This document shows, in pieces, positions 19,194 through 27,040 of a stretch of 64,000 nucleotides of DNA (within the stretch, counting starts at the first letter, position 1; each line of letters begins with the position of its first letter). Where the stretch lies: positions 1,626,909 to 1,690,908 of the forward strand of contig NZ_LR732817.1 of the NCBI RefSeq assembly GCF_902506195.1, given 5' to 3'. The stretch comes from Citricoccus sp. K5. GTDB taxonomy: Bacteria > Actinomycetota > Actinomycetes > Actinomycetales > Micrococcaceae. The notes below the pieces were generated by a model. It was given only the letters and a program-made list of their open reading frames with translations, was not told the origin of the DNA and made no database searches. A program made the translations under genes and the position numbers.

Positions 19194-20723
19194 TCAGGGA
19201 AGGATCTCTCTCACCCTCCAGCCAGCCGTGGTCCGCTGCAGTTGAACGGTGAATCGTTCCACGGTGGGCGTGGGGGATTCCGCCACGGTGTCCCCGCTGG
19301 ACGTCACCGTGCGATAGGGACTGATCGTCAGTTCGACCGGGACAGTGGCCGTCGAGGCATCGGCCTGTTCGATCGCGCCGGTGACCGCGGTCTCCAGGCG
19401 CAAGCCCTCGAAACGAAGGCCCTGCGCTTCCAACTGCTCCTGCAGGCCGACATCCTCGGCGAAGGCGGGCGAGTCCGGCAGGCTGTACACCGCCACCTGC
19501 CGGCGGTCCAAGGACGTGAGTGCCTCGGTGCGAGCCTCCCCTAGGGACTCCGCCACATCGGCGACCTGTTCCATGCCGAGTCCAGTCGTCGCGGCCGGCT
19601 CCGGGGAACTGGAGGCGGCTTCCTCGCCGGCCTCCGGCGTCGTCGTGGCGGCGGGAACGTTCGCCGCTGCCCGGGCCGGCGGGTCCTGCACCGGGTCCGG
19701 CTCGGGGGCAGCCAGGTACAGGCCCGCCGTCACGGCAACCCCGAGGGTGGCGGCCACTCCCCCGCCCAGCATCCAGCCACGCCGGACCGACCATCCGCGC
19801 CGTCCGCGTCTTCTGCGCTGACCGCGCTGTCTACGAACCCTGCGTCCGCCGTCGTGTCCCTCGCTCTCCCGACGGCGGGTGGGCAGTTCCATCGCCACGT
19901 CCGGGCCGGCCGCGGGGTACAGGTCCACGGGGACCGGGGTGGCCCATCGGTAGCATGCCATCGCGAACCGCTCGGCGGTGGGGCGACGAGCGGGATCCTC
20001 CTCCAGGCCGGCCTCCAGGAGCTCGACCACGTCCAAGGGGATGTCCGGCACGATCAGGGGCAGTGGAGCCCGGGATGCGGTGGCGGCCGGCGCACGTCCG
20101 GTGAGCGCAAACCACCCCACGGCGGCCAGCGAGTACACGTCTGCCGCGGGATTCAGCCCGGGGCTGTCTCCGTCCGGAGGCCCGGCGACGCCATCCTGGT
20201 CGAGTTCCGGGGCGGAGAACCCCGGCGTCCCCAAACGGCGGCCGGGGCCACCCAGGAGCCGCGATGATCCCAGGTCGGAGACGGCAGGACGGCCCATGAC
20301 CGTGAAGAGAATGTTTCCCGGCGACACGTCACCGTGGACCACGCCGCGCTCATGGAGGGCCTGCAGTGCCTGGGCGACCGGCACCAGCACGGTGACGACC
20401 TGGCCCAGGGGCAGCGGTCCGGCAGCCCGGACCAGGGCGCCCAGCGAGCCGCCGGGATGATACTCACTGAGCAGGCCCGGACCGCGGTCGGTGGACACCA
20501 CCCCCAGAGGGCGCACCACGTGATCATGGTCCAGCTCTCCGACAGCCCTCAACTCGATGTCCAGCAGTTCGGCCGCCGCCTCGACCCGGTGATCCGGGAT
20601 CTTCAACGCCGCTTCAGAACCCTCCGCGTCGGCCACCAGCCAGACGGTGGAGTTGCCTCCACGCCCCAATTCACGCCGGACCTCCCAACCGGGCACCTGA
20701 GGCCACGGCGTCGACGATTCCAT
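19194..20723 (-). CDS. Atypical membrane-anchored Ser/Thr protein kinase
   Basis: A 509-residue protein with an N-terminal kinase domain (residues about 10-260), a basic linker (283-316), one membrane helix (about 317-339) and an outside domain of about 170 residues. The kinase has the key lysine (Lys41 in AALKI), an alpha-C Glu57, Asp132/Asn137 in the catalytic loop, Asp150 of the metal loop and APE (171-173), so it may be active. It departs from the norm with HGD for HRD and DLG for DFG. The glycine loop is GRGGNS. The outside domain begins with a Pro/Ala/Thr-rich stalk and ends in a segment (ISPYRTV...WRVREILP) that resembles an NTF2-like domain. The ATG at 20723 is chosen for the GGAAGGAGA before it. 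It is not one of the conserved pknA/pknB division kinases. It is divergent from lipB. Confidence 0.82.
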   Translation of the reverse strand: MESSTPWPQVPGWEVRRELGRGGNSTVWLVADAEGSEAALKIPDHRVEAAAELLDIELRAVGELDHDHVVRPLGVVSTDRGPGLLSEYHPGGSLGALVRAAGPLPLGQVVTVLVPVAQALQALHERGVVHGDVSPGNILFTVMGRPAVSDLGSSRLLGGPGRRLGTPGFSAPELDQDGVAGPPDGDSPGLNPAADVYSLAAVGWFALTGRAPAATASRAPLPLIVPDIPLDVVELLEAGLEEDPARRPTAERFAMACYRWATPVPVDLYPAAGPDVAMELPTRRRESEGHDGGRRVRRQRGQRRRRGRRGWSVRRGWMLGGGVAATLGVAVTAGLYLAAPEPDPVQDPPARAAANVPAATTTPEAGEEAASSSPEPAATTGLGMEQVADVAESLGEARTEALTSLDRRQVAVYSLPDSPAFAEDVGLQEQLEAQGLRFEGLRLETAVTGAIEQADASTATVPVELTISPYRTVTSSGDTVAESPTPTVERFTVQLQRTTAGWRVREILP

Positions 20724-20796
20724 CGGGTCTCCTTCCGGCCAGCACGCGTCATCCTGCGTCATCCATCCTGCCGGTCCCCCGTCACCTCTGCAGGGG

Positions 20797-20805
20797 TTAT
20801 CCACA
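20797..20805 (+). promoter_or_regulatory. Perfect single DnaA box between kinase gene and lipB
   Basis: TTATCCACA, the strongest DnaA-binding sequence known in other bacteria, lies in the 111-base divergent region. It overlaps the expected -35 zone of lipB and lies 70-80 bases upstream of the kinase start. Only one copy is present, so it is not an origin. Confidence 0.45.
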
Positions 20806-20834
20806 GCCTGCGGGGGCAGGGCTACAGTGGAGGC

Positions 20835-21587
20835 ATGCCCGCGACGACCATGCCTCCGTTCCGCGTCCTGGGACTCTCCCCGGACACCGTCGACTACCTC
20901 ACGGCGTGGAACCTCCAGCAGCAGCTGCACGCAGAGGTGGTCGCAGGATCCTCGAGTGGCTCCGTCCTGTTCCTGGAGCACACCGCCGTCTACACCGCCG
21001 GCAAGCGCACCGAGCCCCAGGATCTCCCGGACGACGGCTCACCCGTGGTGAACGTGGACCGCGGCGGCAAGCTGACCTGGCACGGCCCGGGGCAGCTGGT
21101 CTGCTATCCGGTGGTGCGACTGGCAGACCCGGCCGCGGTCAAGGACTATGTCTGGTTCCTCGAGGAGGCCATCATCCGCACCCTGGCCGACCACGGCCTG
21201 ACGGGTGAGAGGGTCGACGGCCGCTCCGGCGTGTGGATCGTCGGCGATTCCGACGGGGGCGGCCGGCCCCGGCCGGACCGCAAGGTGGCCGCCGTCGGAC
21301 TACGGGTCAACCATGGCGTCTCCATGCACGGGTTCGCACTGAACTGCAGCAACTCCCTGGAGCCCTACGAGCACATCATCGCCTGCGGCATCTCCGATGC
21401 CGGCTCCACCACCATCTCGGCCGAGACCGGCCGGACCATCACCCCGGCAGACGTGCTGGCAACGGTCCAGGAGCACTTCGCCGCACTGGCACCGGGACAC
21501 ATCGCCCCCGTGCCCCAGGGCCTGCCGGCCGGAACCGCGGACGGCAACGCAACGACGAGAACCCTTGTGGAAGGAACACCTCAGTGA
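20835..21587 (+). CDS. lipB: Lipoyl(octanoyl) transferase LipB
   Basis: LipB moves octanoate from acyl carrier protein to the target lysine of lipoyl domains. The 250-residue protein has [19 protein letters not shown], the acyl-binding Lys150 in KVAAVGLRV and the nucleophile Cys184 in IIACGI. A short Gly/Asp/Pro-rich insert precedes the lysine motif. TACAGT at 20823-20828 lies only 6 bases before the ATG at 20835, as in leaderless actinobacterial transcripts, although GGAGG is also present. The stop overlaps the lipA start by 4 bases, so the two are translated together. Confidence 0.95.
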   Translation: MPATTMPPFRVLGLSPDTVDYLTAWNLQQQLHAEVVAGSSSGSVLFLEHTAVYTAGKRTEPQDLPDDGSPVVNVDRGGKLTWHGPGQLVCYPVVRLADPAAVKDYVWFLEEAIIRTLADHGLTGERVDGRSGVWIVGDSDGGGRPRPDRKVAAVGLRVNHGVSMHGFALNCSNSLEPYEHIIACGISDAGSTTISAETGRTITPADVLATVQEHFAALAPGHIAPVPQGLPAGTADGNATTRTLVEGTPQ

Positions 21588-22588
21588 GCGCATCCCCCGA
21601 CGGCCGCCGACTCCTGCGCGTGGAAGCACGCAACGCCGAGGTCCCCGTGGAACGCAAGCCGGACTGGATCAAGGCGAAGGTCGAGATCGGTCCCGAGTAC
21701 ATCGACCTCAAGAACAAGGTGAAGTCCTCCGGACTGCACACCGTGTGCGAGGAGGCCGGGTGCCCCAACATCTTCGAATGCTGGGAGGACCGTGAGGCGA
21801 CGTTCCTGATCGGCGGCGACACCTGCACGCGCCGCTGCGGCTTCTGCGACATCGCCACCGGCAAGCCCGAACCCCTGGACCTGGACGAGCCGCGCCGCGT
21901 GGCCGAGAACATCCGCGAGATGAACCTGCGCTACACCACCGTCACGGGGGTGGCGCGGGACGACCAGAAGGACGGTGCCGCCTGGCTGTACGCGGAGACC
22001 ATTCGCAAGGTCCACGAGCTGAACCCGAACACCGGCATCGAGATCCTGCCCCCGGACTTCGGGGCCGACCCGGATCTCGTCCAGGTGGTCTTCGACGCCC
22101 GACCAGAGGTCTTCGCCCACAACCTCGAGACCGTGCCGCGGATCTTCAAGGCCATCCGCCCGGCCTTCACCTATGAGAAGTCCCTGCGCGTACTGTCCAT
22201 GGCCAAGGCCGATGGCCTTCTCACCAAGTCCAACCTGATCCTGGGCATGGGCGAGGAGGACCAGGAGATCGATCAGGCCCTCATGGACCTGCACGAGGCC
22301 GGCTGCGACATCATCACGGTCACCCAGTACGTCCGCCCCTCGAAGCTGCACCATCCGATCGACAGGTGGGTCAAGCCCGAGGAGTTCGTGCACTGGTCCG
22401 AACGCGCCGAGGAGATCGGTTTCGCCGGCGTCATGGCCGGCCCCCTGGTCCGCTCGTCCTACCGCGCCGGCCGCCTGTACGCCACGGCCATGCGCAAGCT
22501 GGGCCGTGAGATGCCGTCGAACCTGTCCCACATCGAGGAGTCGGGTTCGACGCGCCAAGAGGCAGCATCGCTGCTCGCGGGCCGGTAG
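21584..22588 (+). CDS. lipA: Lipoyl synthase LipA (radical SAM)
   Basis: LipA inserts two sulfur atoms into the octanoyl group attached to E2 or GcvH. The 334-residue protein has both iron-sulfur sites: the auxiliary cluster cysteines 55, 60 and 66 ([12 protein letters not shown]) and the radical SAM cysteines 81, 85 and 88 (CTRRCGFC), and the C-terminal RSSYRAG motif whose serine ligates the auxiliary cluster. The start is the GTG overlapping the lipB stop; the frame is open upstream but that is lipB in another frame. The next gene begins 12 bases later. Confidence 0.96.
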   Translation: MSASPDGRRLLRVEARNAEVPVERKPDWIKAKVEIGPEYIDLKNKVKSSGLHTVCEEAGCPNIFECWEDREATFLIGGDTCTRRCGFCDIATGKPEPLDLDEPRRVAENIREMNLRYTTVTGVARDDQKDGAAWLYAETIRKVHELNPNTGIEILPPDFGADPDLVQVVFDARPEVFAHNLETVPRIFKAIRPAFTYEKSLRVLSMAKADGLLTKSNLILGMGEEDQEIDQALMDLHEAGCDIITVTQYVRPSKLHHPIDRWVKPEEFVHWSERAEEIGFAGVMAGPLVRSSYRAGRLYATAMRKLGREMPSNLSHIEESGSTRQEAASLLAGR

Positions 22589-22600
22589 ACTGGGGCCACT

Positions 22601-23425
22601 ATGGCCAAGAGCACTGATTCCGCAGCTTCCTCCTCCCAGTCGACCCGCGAAAGCCTGAGGGCGGTCAAGGCCGCCCAGAAGGAACGTCGCCAACAGGAGA
22701 AGATCCGGGCCAAGGGGAACAAGGCCGAGACCAAGGCACGCAAGAAGGCCACGAAGAAGCCGGGCGTCTTCAAGCAGCTCGGTGAGGTCTTCTCCATGAC
22801 CCGGGCACACGACCCCAAGGTCGTGCTGTGGATGGCACTGGCCTTCGTCGGCGCCCTGGTCGTCGGCCTCGTCGTCGGCCTGCTGCTGAACAACTGGATC
22901 ACCTGGCTGCTCATCGCCATCCCGTTCGGCCTGCTGGCCGCCGTGATCATCATGAACCGGATGGCTGAGCGTGCCGCCTTCGCCCGGATCGACGGGCGCC
23001 CCGGAGCAGCCGGCGCAGCCCTGTCGACCCTGCGCCGCGGCTGGATCGTCCCGGAGCAGCCGGTGGCCGTCAGCCCGAAGACCCAGGACGCGGTCTTCCG
23101 TGCCGTGGGCCGCCCCGGCGTCGTCCTCATCACCGAGGGGCCGACCACCCGCGTCCGCCCCCTGGTGGAGAAGGAACGCAAGAACATGCAGCGCTTCCTG
23201 CCGAACGTCCCGATCCAGGTGCTCGCGACCGGACACGGCGCGGACCAGGTGGAGCTGCACGACCTCTCGAAGACCCTCAAGCGGATGAAGAAGACGCTGA
23301 CCAAGCAGGAGGTCCAGGCTGTCGACAAGCGGCTGAACTCCCTGGGCTCCACCAAGATGCCGATCCCGAAGGGGATCGATCCCTACCGCGCCCGCCCGGA
23401 CCGCAAGGCCATGCGGGGCCGGTAG
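22601..23425 (+). CDS. DUF4191 membrane protein
   Basis: A 274-residue protein of the actinobacterial DUF4191 family. The N-terminal 70 residues are lysine-rich and charged. Two adjacent membrane helices follow (about residues 75-98 and 102-120), and the remaining C-terminal part is soluble and again basic. The family is usually found directly downstream of lipA in actinobacteria, as here; its function is unknown. TAGACT at 22586-22591 lies 9 bases before the ATG, so besides co-transcription with lipA it may also have its own leaderless transcript. Confidence 0.88.
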   Translation: MAKSTDSAASSSQSTRESLRAVKAAQKERRQQEKIRAKGNKAETKARKKATKKPGVFKQLGEVFSMTRAHDPKVVLWMALAFVGALVVGLVVGLLLNNWITWLLIAIPFGLLAAVIIMNRMAERAAFARIDGRPGAAGAALSTLRRGWIVPEQPVAVSPKTQDAVFRAVGRPGVVLITEGPTTRVRPLVEKERKNMQRFLPNVPIQVLATGHGADQVELHDLSKTLKRMKKTLTKQEVQAVDKRLNSLGSTKMPIPKGIDPYRARPDRKAMRGR

Positions 23426-23464
23426 CCGGCGTTCGCCGCTGAGGGGTCTGCGGGGGCAAGAGGA

Positions 23465-23998
23465 CTACATCCGGATCTCCACGGTGCCGGCCAGCCGATC
23501 GTGGAGTCCGCGTCCGTCCGGGTCGGTCAGGGCCGGCGGCACCACCAGGCACAGCAGCACGGTGCGCAGGACCACTCGCAACGGCTTGGCCATGGCGCCG
23601 CCCAGGCGGACCACCTGGATCCGGGCCACGCGCTTGCCGATCGTGGTCCCGAACAGACTCAGCAAGAGCACGTGCATCAGGGCGAAGAACCCGAGCGTCA
23701 CCAGCGGATTCCCCTCAAACCACACGGCGGAGATGATCATGGCGATGAACCAGTCGATGAGGAGGGCCAGGATGCGCCGGCCCCATCCGGCCATCGACGT
23801 GGGGCCGTCCTGGGCCAGGCCCAGCCGCTCACCGGGCCAGCGGCCCCGGGCGTTCGGGCGTGCTGTGCCGCCCACCCAGCCGGCCATGTCCCGCCGGGTC
23901 ACCAGGGGTTCGTCAGGATGCCGTCCGGAGTCGCGTCGCCGGGAACCGGCCACAGGATCGTCGCCGGAGGAAGGGGGTGTCTGGGGGGTTCGTGCCAC
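23465..23998 (-). CDS. RDD family membrane protein
   Basis: A 177-residue RDD-family protein. After about 70 hydrophilic residues comes the RDD start ([18 protein letters not shown]), then membrane helices at about 78-95, 102-118 and 145-160 and the conserved [15 protein letters not shown] loop. The family is widespread and its role is not defined; some members are proposed cation transporters. The start is a GTG at 23998; a Met at about residue 38 is an alternative. It is convergent with the DUF4191 gene and divergent from glnA, so the GlnR-type site at 24109-24135 lies in the shared upstream region. Confidence 0.83.
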   Translation of the reverse strand: MARTPQTPPSSGDDPVAGSRRRDSGRHPDEPLVTRRDMAGWVGGTARPNARGRWPGERLGLAQDGPTSMAGWGRRILALLIDWFIAMIISAVWFEGNPLVTLGFFALMHVLLLSLFGTTIGKRVARIQVVRLGGAMAKPLRVVLRTVLLCLVVPPALTDPDGRGLHDRLAGTVEIRM

Positions 23999-24108
23999 GG
24001 CTCCACTCTACCGATCCGTGAACTCTTCGGCGTTCCGGCGGACCCGCCAGGAGCCCCACCAGGATCCCTGCCGTCCGGGCTCTCCGGAGAGGCGAGGGCG
24101 GACTCCGC

Positions 24109-24135
24109 GTTACACGCCGGAAACACATCCGACAC
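24109..24135 (+). promoter_or_regulatory. Candidate GlnR box upstream of glnA
   Basis: GTTAC (24109-24113), six bases, GAAAC (24120-24124), six bases, GACAC (24131-24135). This follows the actinobacterial GlnR half-site rule gTnAC-n6-GnAAC with a further half-site in register. It ends about 20 bases before the candidate glnA -10 (TAAGGT, 24157-24162), the position expected of an activator. Confidence 0.65.
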
Positions 24136-24156
24136 GATCGGGTCACGGCATCCCGA

Positions 24157-24162
24157 TAAGGT
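24157..24162 (+). promoter_or_regulatory. Candidate -10 of glnA promoter
   Basis: TAAGGT, preceded by CCCGA, about 35 bases before the glnA ATG. The -35 region is poor, as in activator-dependent promoters. Confidence 0.45.
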
Positions 24163-24196
24163 GGGGGCACTAGCCGAACCCCGAGGAGCACACCAG

Positions 24197-25621
24197 ATGT
24201 TCAGCACCGCCCAGGAAGTCCTGCAGTTCATCCAAGACGAGGACGTCGTCTTCGTGGACGTCCGTTTCACCGACCTGCCAGGCGTCCAGCAGCACTTCAA
24301 CCTCCCCTCGAAGGCGGTGGACGAGGACTTCTTCGTGAACGGCCAGCTGTTTGACGGCTCCTCGATCCGCGGCTTCCAGGGCATCGCCGAATCGGACATG
24401 CAGTTGATCCCGGACGTGGCCACTGCGTACCTCGATCCCTTCCGCGTGGAGAAGACGCTCGTGATGAGCTTCTCGATCGTCAATCCGCGGACCGGAGAGC
24501 CATACCACCGCGATCCTCGCGGCGTCGCCCAGAAGGCTGAGGAGTACCTGGCCTCCACCGGTATCGCGGACACCGCGAACTTCGCCTCCGAGGCCGAGTT
24601 CTTCATCTTCGAGGACGTCCGCTACCAGTCCACGCCGAACCACAGCTTCTATTCCGTCGATTCGGACGAGGCCTGGTGGAACTCCGGCCGCCAGGAGGAG
24701 GGGGGCAACCTCGGCCACAAGACCCCGGTCAAGGGCGGCTACTTCCCCGTCTCCCCCGTGGACAAGCAGGCGGACCTGCGGGACGCGATCTGTGTGGCCC
24801 TGGACGAGGTCGGCCTCGAGGTCGAACGCTCCCACCACGAGGTCGGCGCCGCCGGCCAGGCTGAGATCAACTACAAGTTCAACACGCTGACTCACGCCGC
24901 CGATGACCTGATGAAGTTCAAGTACGTGGTGAAGAACACCGCGGACGCCTTCGGCAAGACCGCCACCTTCATGCCGAAGCCGGTCTTCGGTGACAACGGC
25001 TCCGGCATGCACTGCCACCAGTCGCTGTGGAACGCCGGCGAACCGCTGTTCTACGACGAGAAGGGCTACGCCAACCTCTCGGACACCGCCCGCTGGTACA
25101 TCGGCGGACTGCTCAAGCACGCCTCGGCGATCCTGGCCTTCACCAACCCCACGGTGAACTCCTACCGCCGCCTGGTGAAGGGCTTCGAGGCTCCGATCAA
25201 CATGGTGTACTCGCAGGGCAACCGCTCCGCGGCCATCCGCATCCCGATCACCGGCTCCAACCCCAAGGCCAAGCGCCTGGAGTTCCGCGCTCCGGACCCG
25301 TCCGGCAACCCCTACCTGGCCTTCGCCGCGCAGCTGATGGCCGGCCTGGACGGCATCCGCAATCGGATCGAGCCGGCCGAGCCGATCGACAAGGACCTCT
25401 ACGAGCTGCCCCCCGAGGAGGCCGCCACCATCCAGAAGGCCCCCGCGTCCCTGGAAGAGGCCCTGCGCGCGCTCGAGGAGGACCACGAGTTCCTGCTGGC
25501 CGGTGATGTCTTCACCGAGGACCTCATCCAGGCCTGGGTCGAGTACAAGCGCGAGAACGAGATCCTCCCGCTGTCCATCCGCCCGAACCCTTACGAGTTC
25601 GAGCTGTACTACGGCGTGTGA
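24197..25621 (+). CDS. glnA: Type I glutamine synthetase (GSI-beta, adenylylatable)
   Basis: The 474-residue enzyme makes glutamine from glutamate, ammonia and ATP and is the main nitrogen entry point. The start is the ATG at 24197 with GAGGAG 8-13 bases before it; the frame is open far upstream but only noncoding. Motifs are [40 protein letters not shown] and the flap and ATP loops. Tyr402 in [11 protein letters not shown] is the adenylylation site, so GlnE (encoded about 1.4 kb downstream) can switch it off. The size and the site place it in the GSI-beta group. Transcription ends at a very long hairpin. Confidence 0.96.
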   Translation: MFSTAQEVLQFIQDEDVVFVDVRFTDLPGVQQHFNLPSKAVDEDFFVNGQLFDGSSIRGFQGIAESDMQLIPDVATAYLDPFRVEKTLVMSFSIVNPRTGEPYHRDPRGVAQKAEEYLASTGIADTANFASEAEFFIFEDVRYQSTPNHSFYSVDSDEAWWNSGRQEEGGNLGHKTPVKGGYFPVSPVDKQADLRDAICVALDEVGLEVERSHHEVGAAGQAEINYKFNTLTHAADDLMKFKYVVKNTADAFGKTATFMPKPVFGDNGSGMHCHQSLWNAGEPLFYDEKGYANLSDTARWYIGGLLKHASAILAFTNPTVNSYRRLVKGFEAPINMVYSQGNRSAAIRIPITGSNPKAKRLEFRAPDPSGNPYLAFAAQLMAGLDGIRNRIEPAEPIDKDLYELPPEEAATIQKAPASLEEALRALEEDHEFLLAGDVFTEDLIQAWVEYKRENEILPLSIRPNPYEFELYYGV

Positions 25622-25669
25622 CCGGTCCCGGCCCTCAGGCCGGAGACCACGCGACTGACTGACATCATT

Positions 25670-25727
25670 CGACGACGGCGGCGCCTTCGGTGACCTTGTA
25701 CGGTCACCGAAGGCGCCGCCGTCGTCG
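25670..25727. terminator. Very long perfect hairpin after glnA
   Basis: Perfect 26-base arms (25670-25695 and 25702-25727) with a 6-base loop TTGTAC. No U-tract follows. It would halt polymerase or protect the 3' end of the glnA mRNA. Confidence 0.8.
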
Positions 25728-25812
25728 GTACCGGTCTGTGCCGGCCGGTGGGAATAGAACCGCACCCCACACGGCTGTGCCTTGGAGGAAGAACCCCCGT
25801 GAAAGGTGCCCT

Positions 25813-26796
25813 GTGAGCTATCCGCTGTCCATCCTTGACCTGTCCACCGTCCTCCCCGGGCAGCCCGTCGCAGAGGCCGTGGCCGCCAGCGTCGAGTTGG
25901 CGCAGAAGGCCGAGGAACAGGGCTTCCACCGGATCTGGTTCGCCGAGCACCACAACTTCCCCTCCATCGCGTCCTCCGCCACCTCGGTGCTCCTGGCCCA
26001 CGTGGCCGCCCACACCGAGAGGATCCGGCTGGGCTCGGGCGGCATCATGCTGCCGAACCACTCTCCCCTGGTGATCGCCGAACAGTTCGGCACCCTGGCG
26101 GAGATCCATCCCGGCCGGATCGACCTCGGGCTGGGGCGCGCCCCTGGCACGGACCAGCGCACCATGATGGCCTTGCGCCGCGAACCCTCGGCGGCTGACA
26201 CCTTCCCGCGGGACATCAAGGAGCTGCAGGGCTATCTTCGGGGAGAATCCCTCATCCCCGGCGTGGATGCCTTCCCGGGGCACGGAACGAACGTCCCGCT
26301 CTACATCCTGGGATCCTCGCAGTACGGCGCACAGCTCGCGGCGGCGCTGGGACTGGGCTACTCCTTCGCCTCACACTTCGCCCCCCAGATGCTGGAACAC
26401 GCGGCCACGATCTACCGGGACCGGTTCGAACCGTCCGAGAGCGTCCCCGAACCACACTTCATCGCGGCGCTCAACGTGATCGCAGCGGACACCGAGGCCG
26501 AGGCGCATGCCCAGCTGGAGACCGCCCACCGCCACCGCATCCGCCAGATGCTCGGCCGGGGCCGTGACCTGAGCGAGGATGACGTCACCATGCTCCTGCA
26601 CTCCGCCGGCGGCGAACAGGTGCTCTCCATGATGAAGTACACCGCGGTGGGCACCATCGAGACCGTCAAGGCCTACCTGGATGAGTTCCGTGAGCGCGTC
26701 CAGGCCGATGAGCTGATCATCACCAATGCCGCCCCGGACCTGGCGGCCCGGCACCGCACCCTCGAGCTCCTCGGTGAGCACATCATCCGGCGGTGA
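25813..26796 (+). CDS. LLM-class flavin-dependent oxidoreductase (luciferase-like)
   Basis: A 327-residue TIM-barrel protein of the bacterial luciferase superfamily, the group annotated as MsnO8-type LLM oxidoreductases. It starts with [14 protein letters not shown], then has [17 protein letters not shown], the flavin-binding [23 protein letters not shown] and the GRAPGTDQ loop. It would use FMNH2 or F420; the substrate is unknown. The GTG at 25813 matches where the family begins; the frame is open back into the terminator. The ribosome binding site is weak (AAAGG). Confidence 0.87.
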   Translation: MSYPLSILDLSTVLPGQPVAEAVAASVELAQKAEEQGFHRIWFAEHHNFPSIASSATSVLLAHVAAHTERIRLGSGGIMLPNHSPLVIAEQFGTLAEIHPGRIDLGLGRAPGTDQRTMMALRREPSAADTFPRDIKELQGYLRGESLIPGVDAFPGHGTNVPLYILGSSQYGAQLAAALGLGYSFASHFAPQMLEHAATIYRDRFEPSESVPEPHFIAALNVIAADTEAEAHAQLETAHRHRIRQMLGRGRDLSEDDVTMLLHSAGGEQVLSMMKYTAVGTIETVKAYLDEFRERVQADELIITNAAPDLAARHRTLELLGEHIIRR

Positions 26797-26891
26797 TCCC
26801 CGCGGCCGGAGGGTGACGATTCCGTTGCGATCCCACTCCCACGTGGCCTGAGGGCTATTCCCGTCCGGCCCCCCACGGTCATGGTGGTCGC

Positions 26892-27040
26892 ATGAGACGG
26901 ACACCGTTCTCGAACGGCCCGTGGGTGGCCATCACCCGCGAGGAGATGGCGGAGGCAGGTTGCCAGCGCTAGGGGTCTTCTTCGATGCCGCGGCCCACGC
27001 GCTCGAGTACGGCCAGGCACTGGAGGTCGGGGACGCTTAA
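26892..27040 (+). pseudogene. Possible frameshifted mini-ORF between LLM oxidoreductase and glnE
   Basis: An ATG at 26892 opens a 26-codon frame (contains NGPWVAITREEMAEAG) that stops at 26972. The -1 frame carries on smoothly from about 26960 (LGVFFDAAAHALEYGQ) to a TAA at 27038-27040, overlapping the convergent glnE stop. Joined, they would encode about 49 residues that look like normal protein. This could be a decayed small gene or a sequencing error in a real one. I do not recognise the product. Confidence 0.3.
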
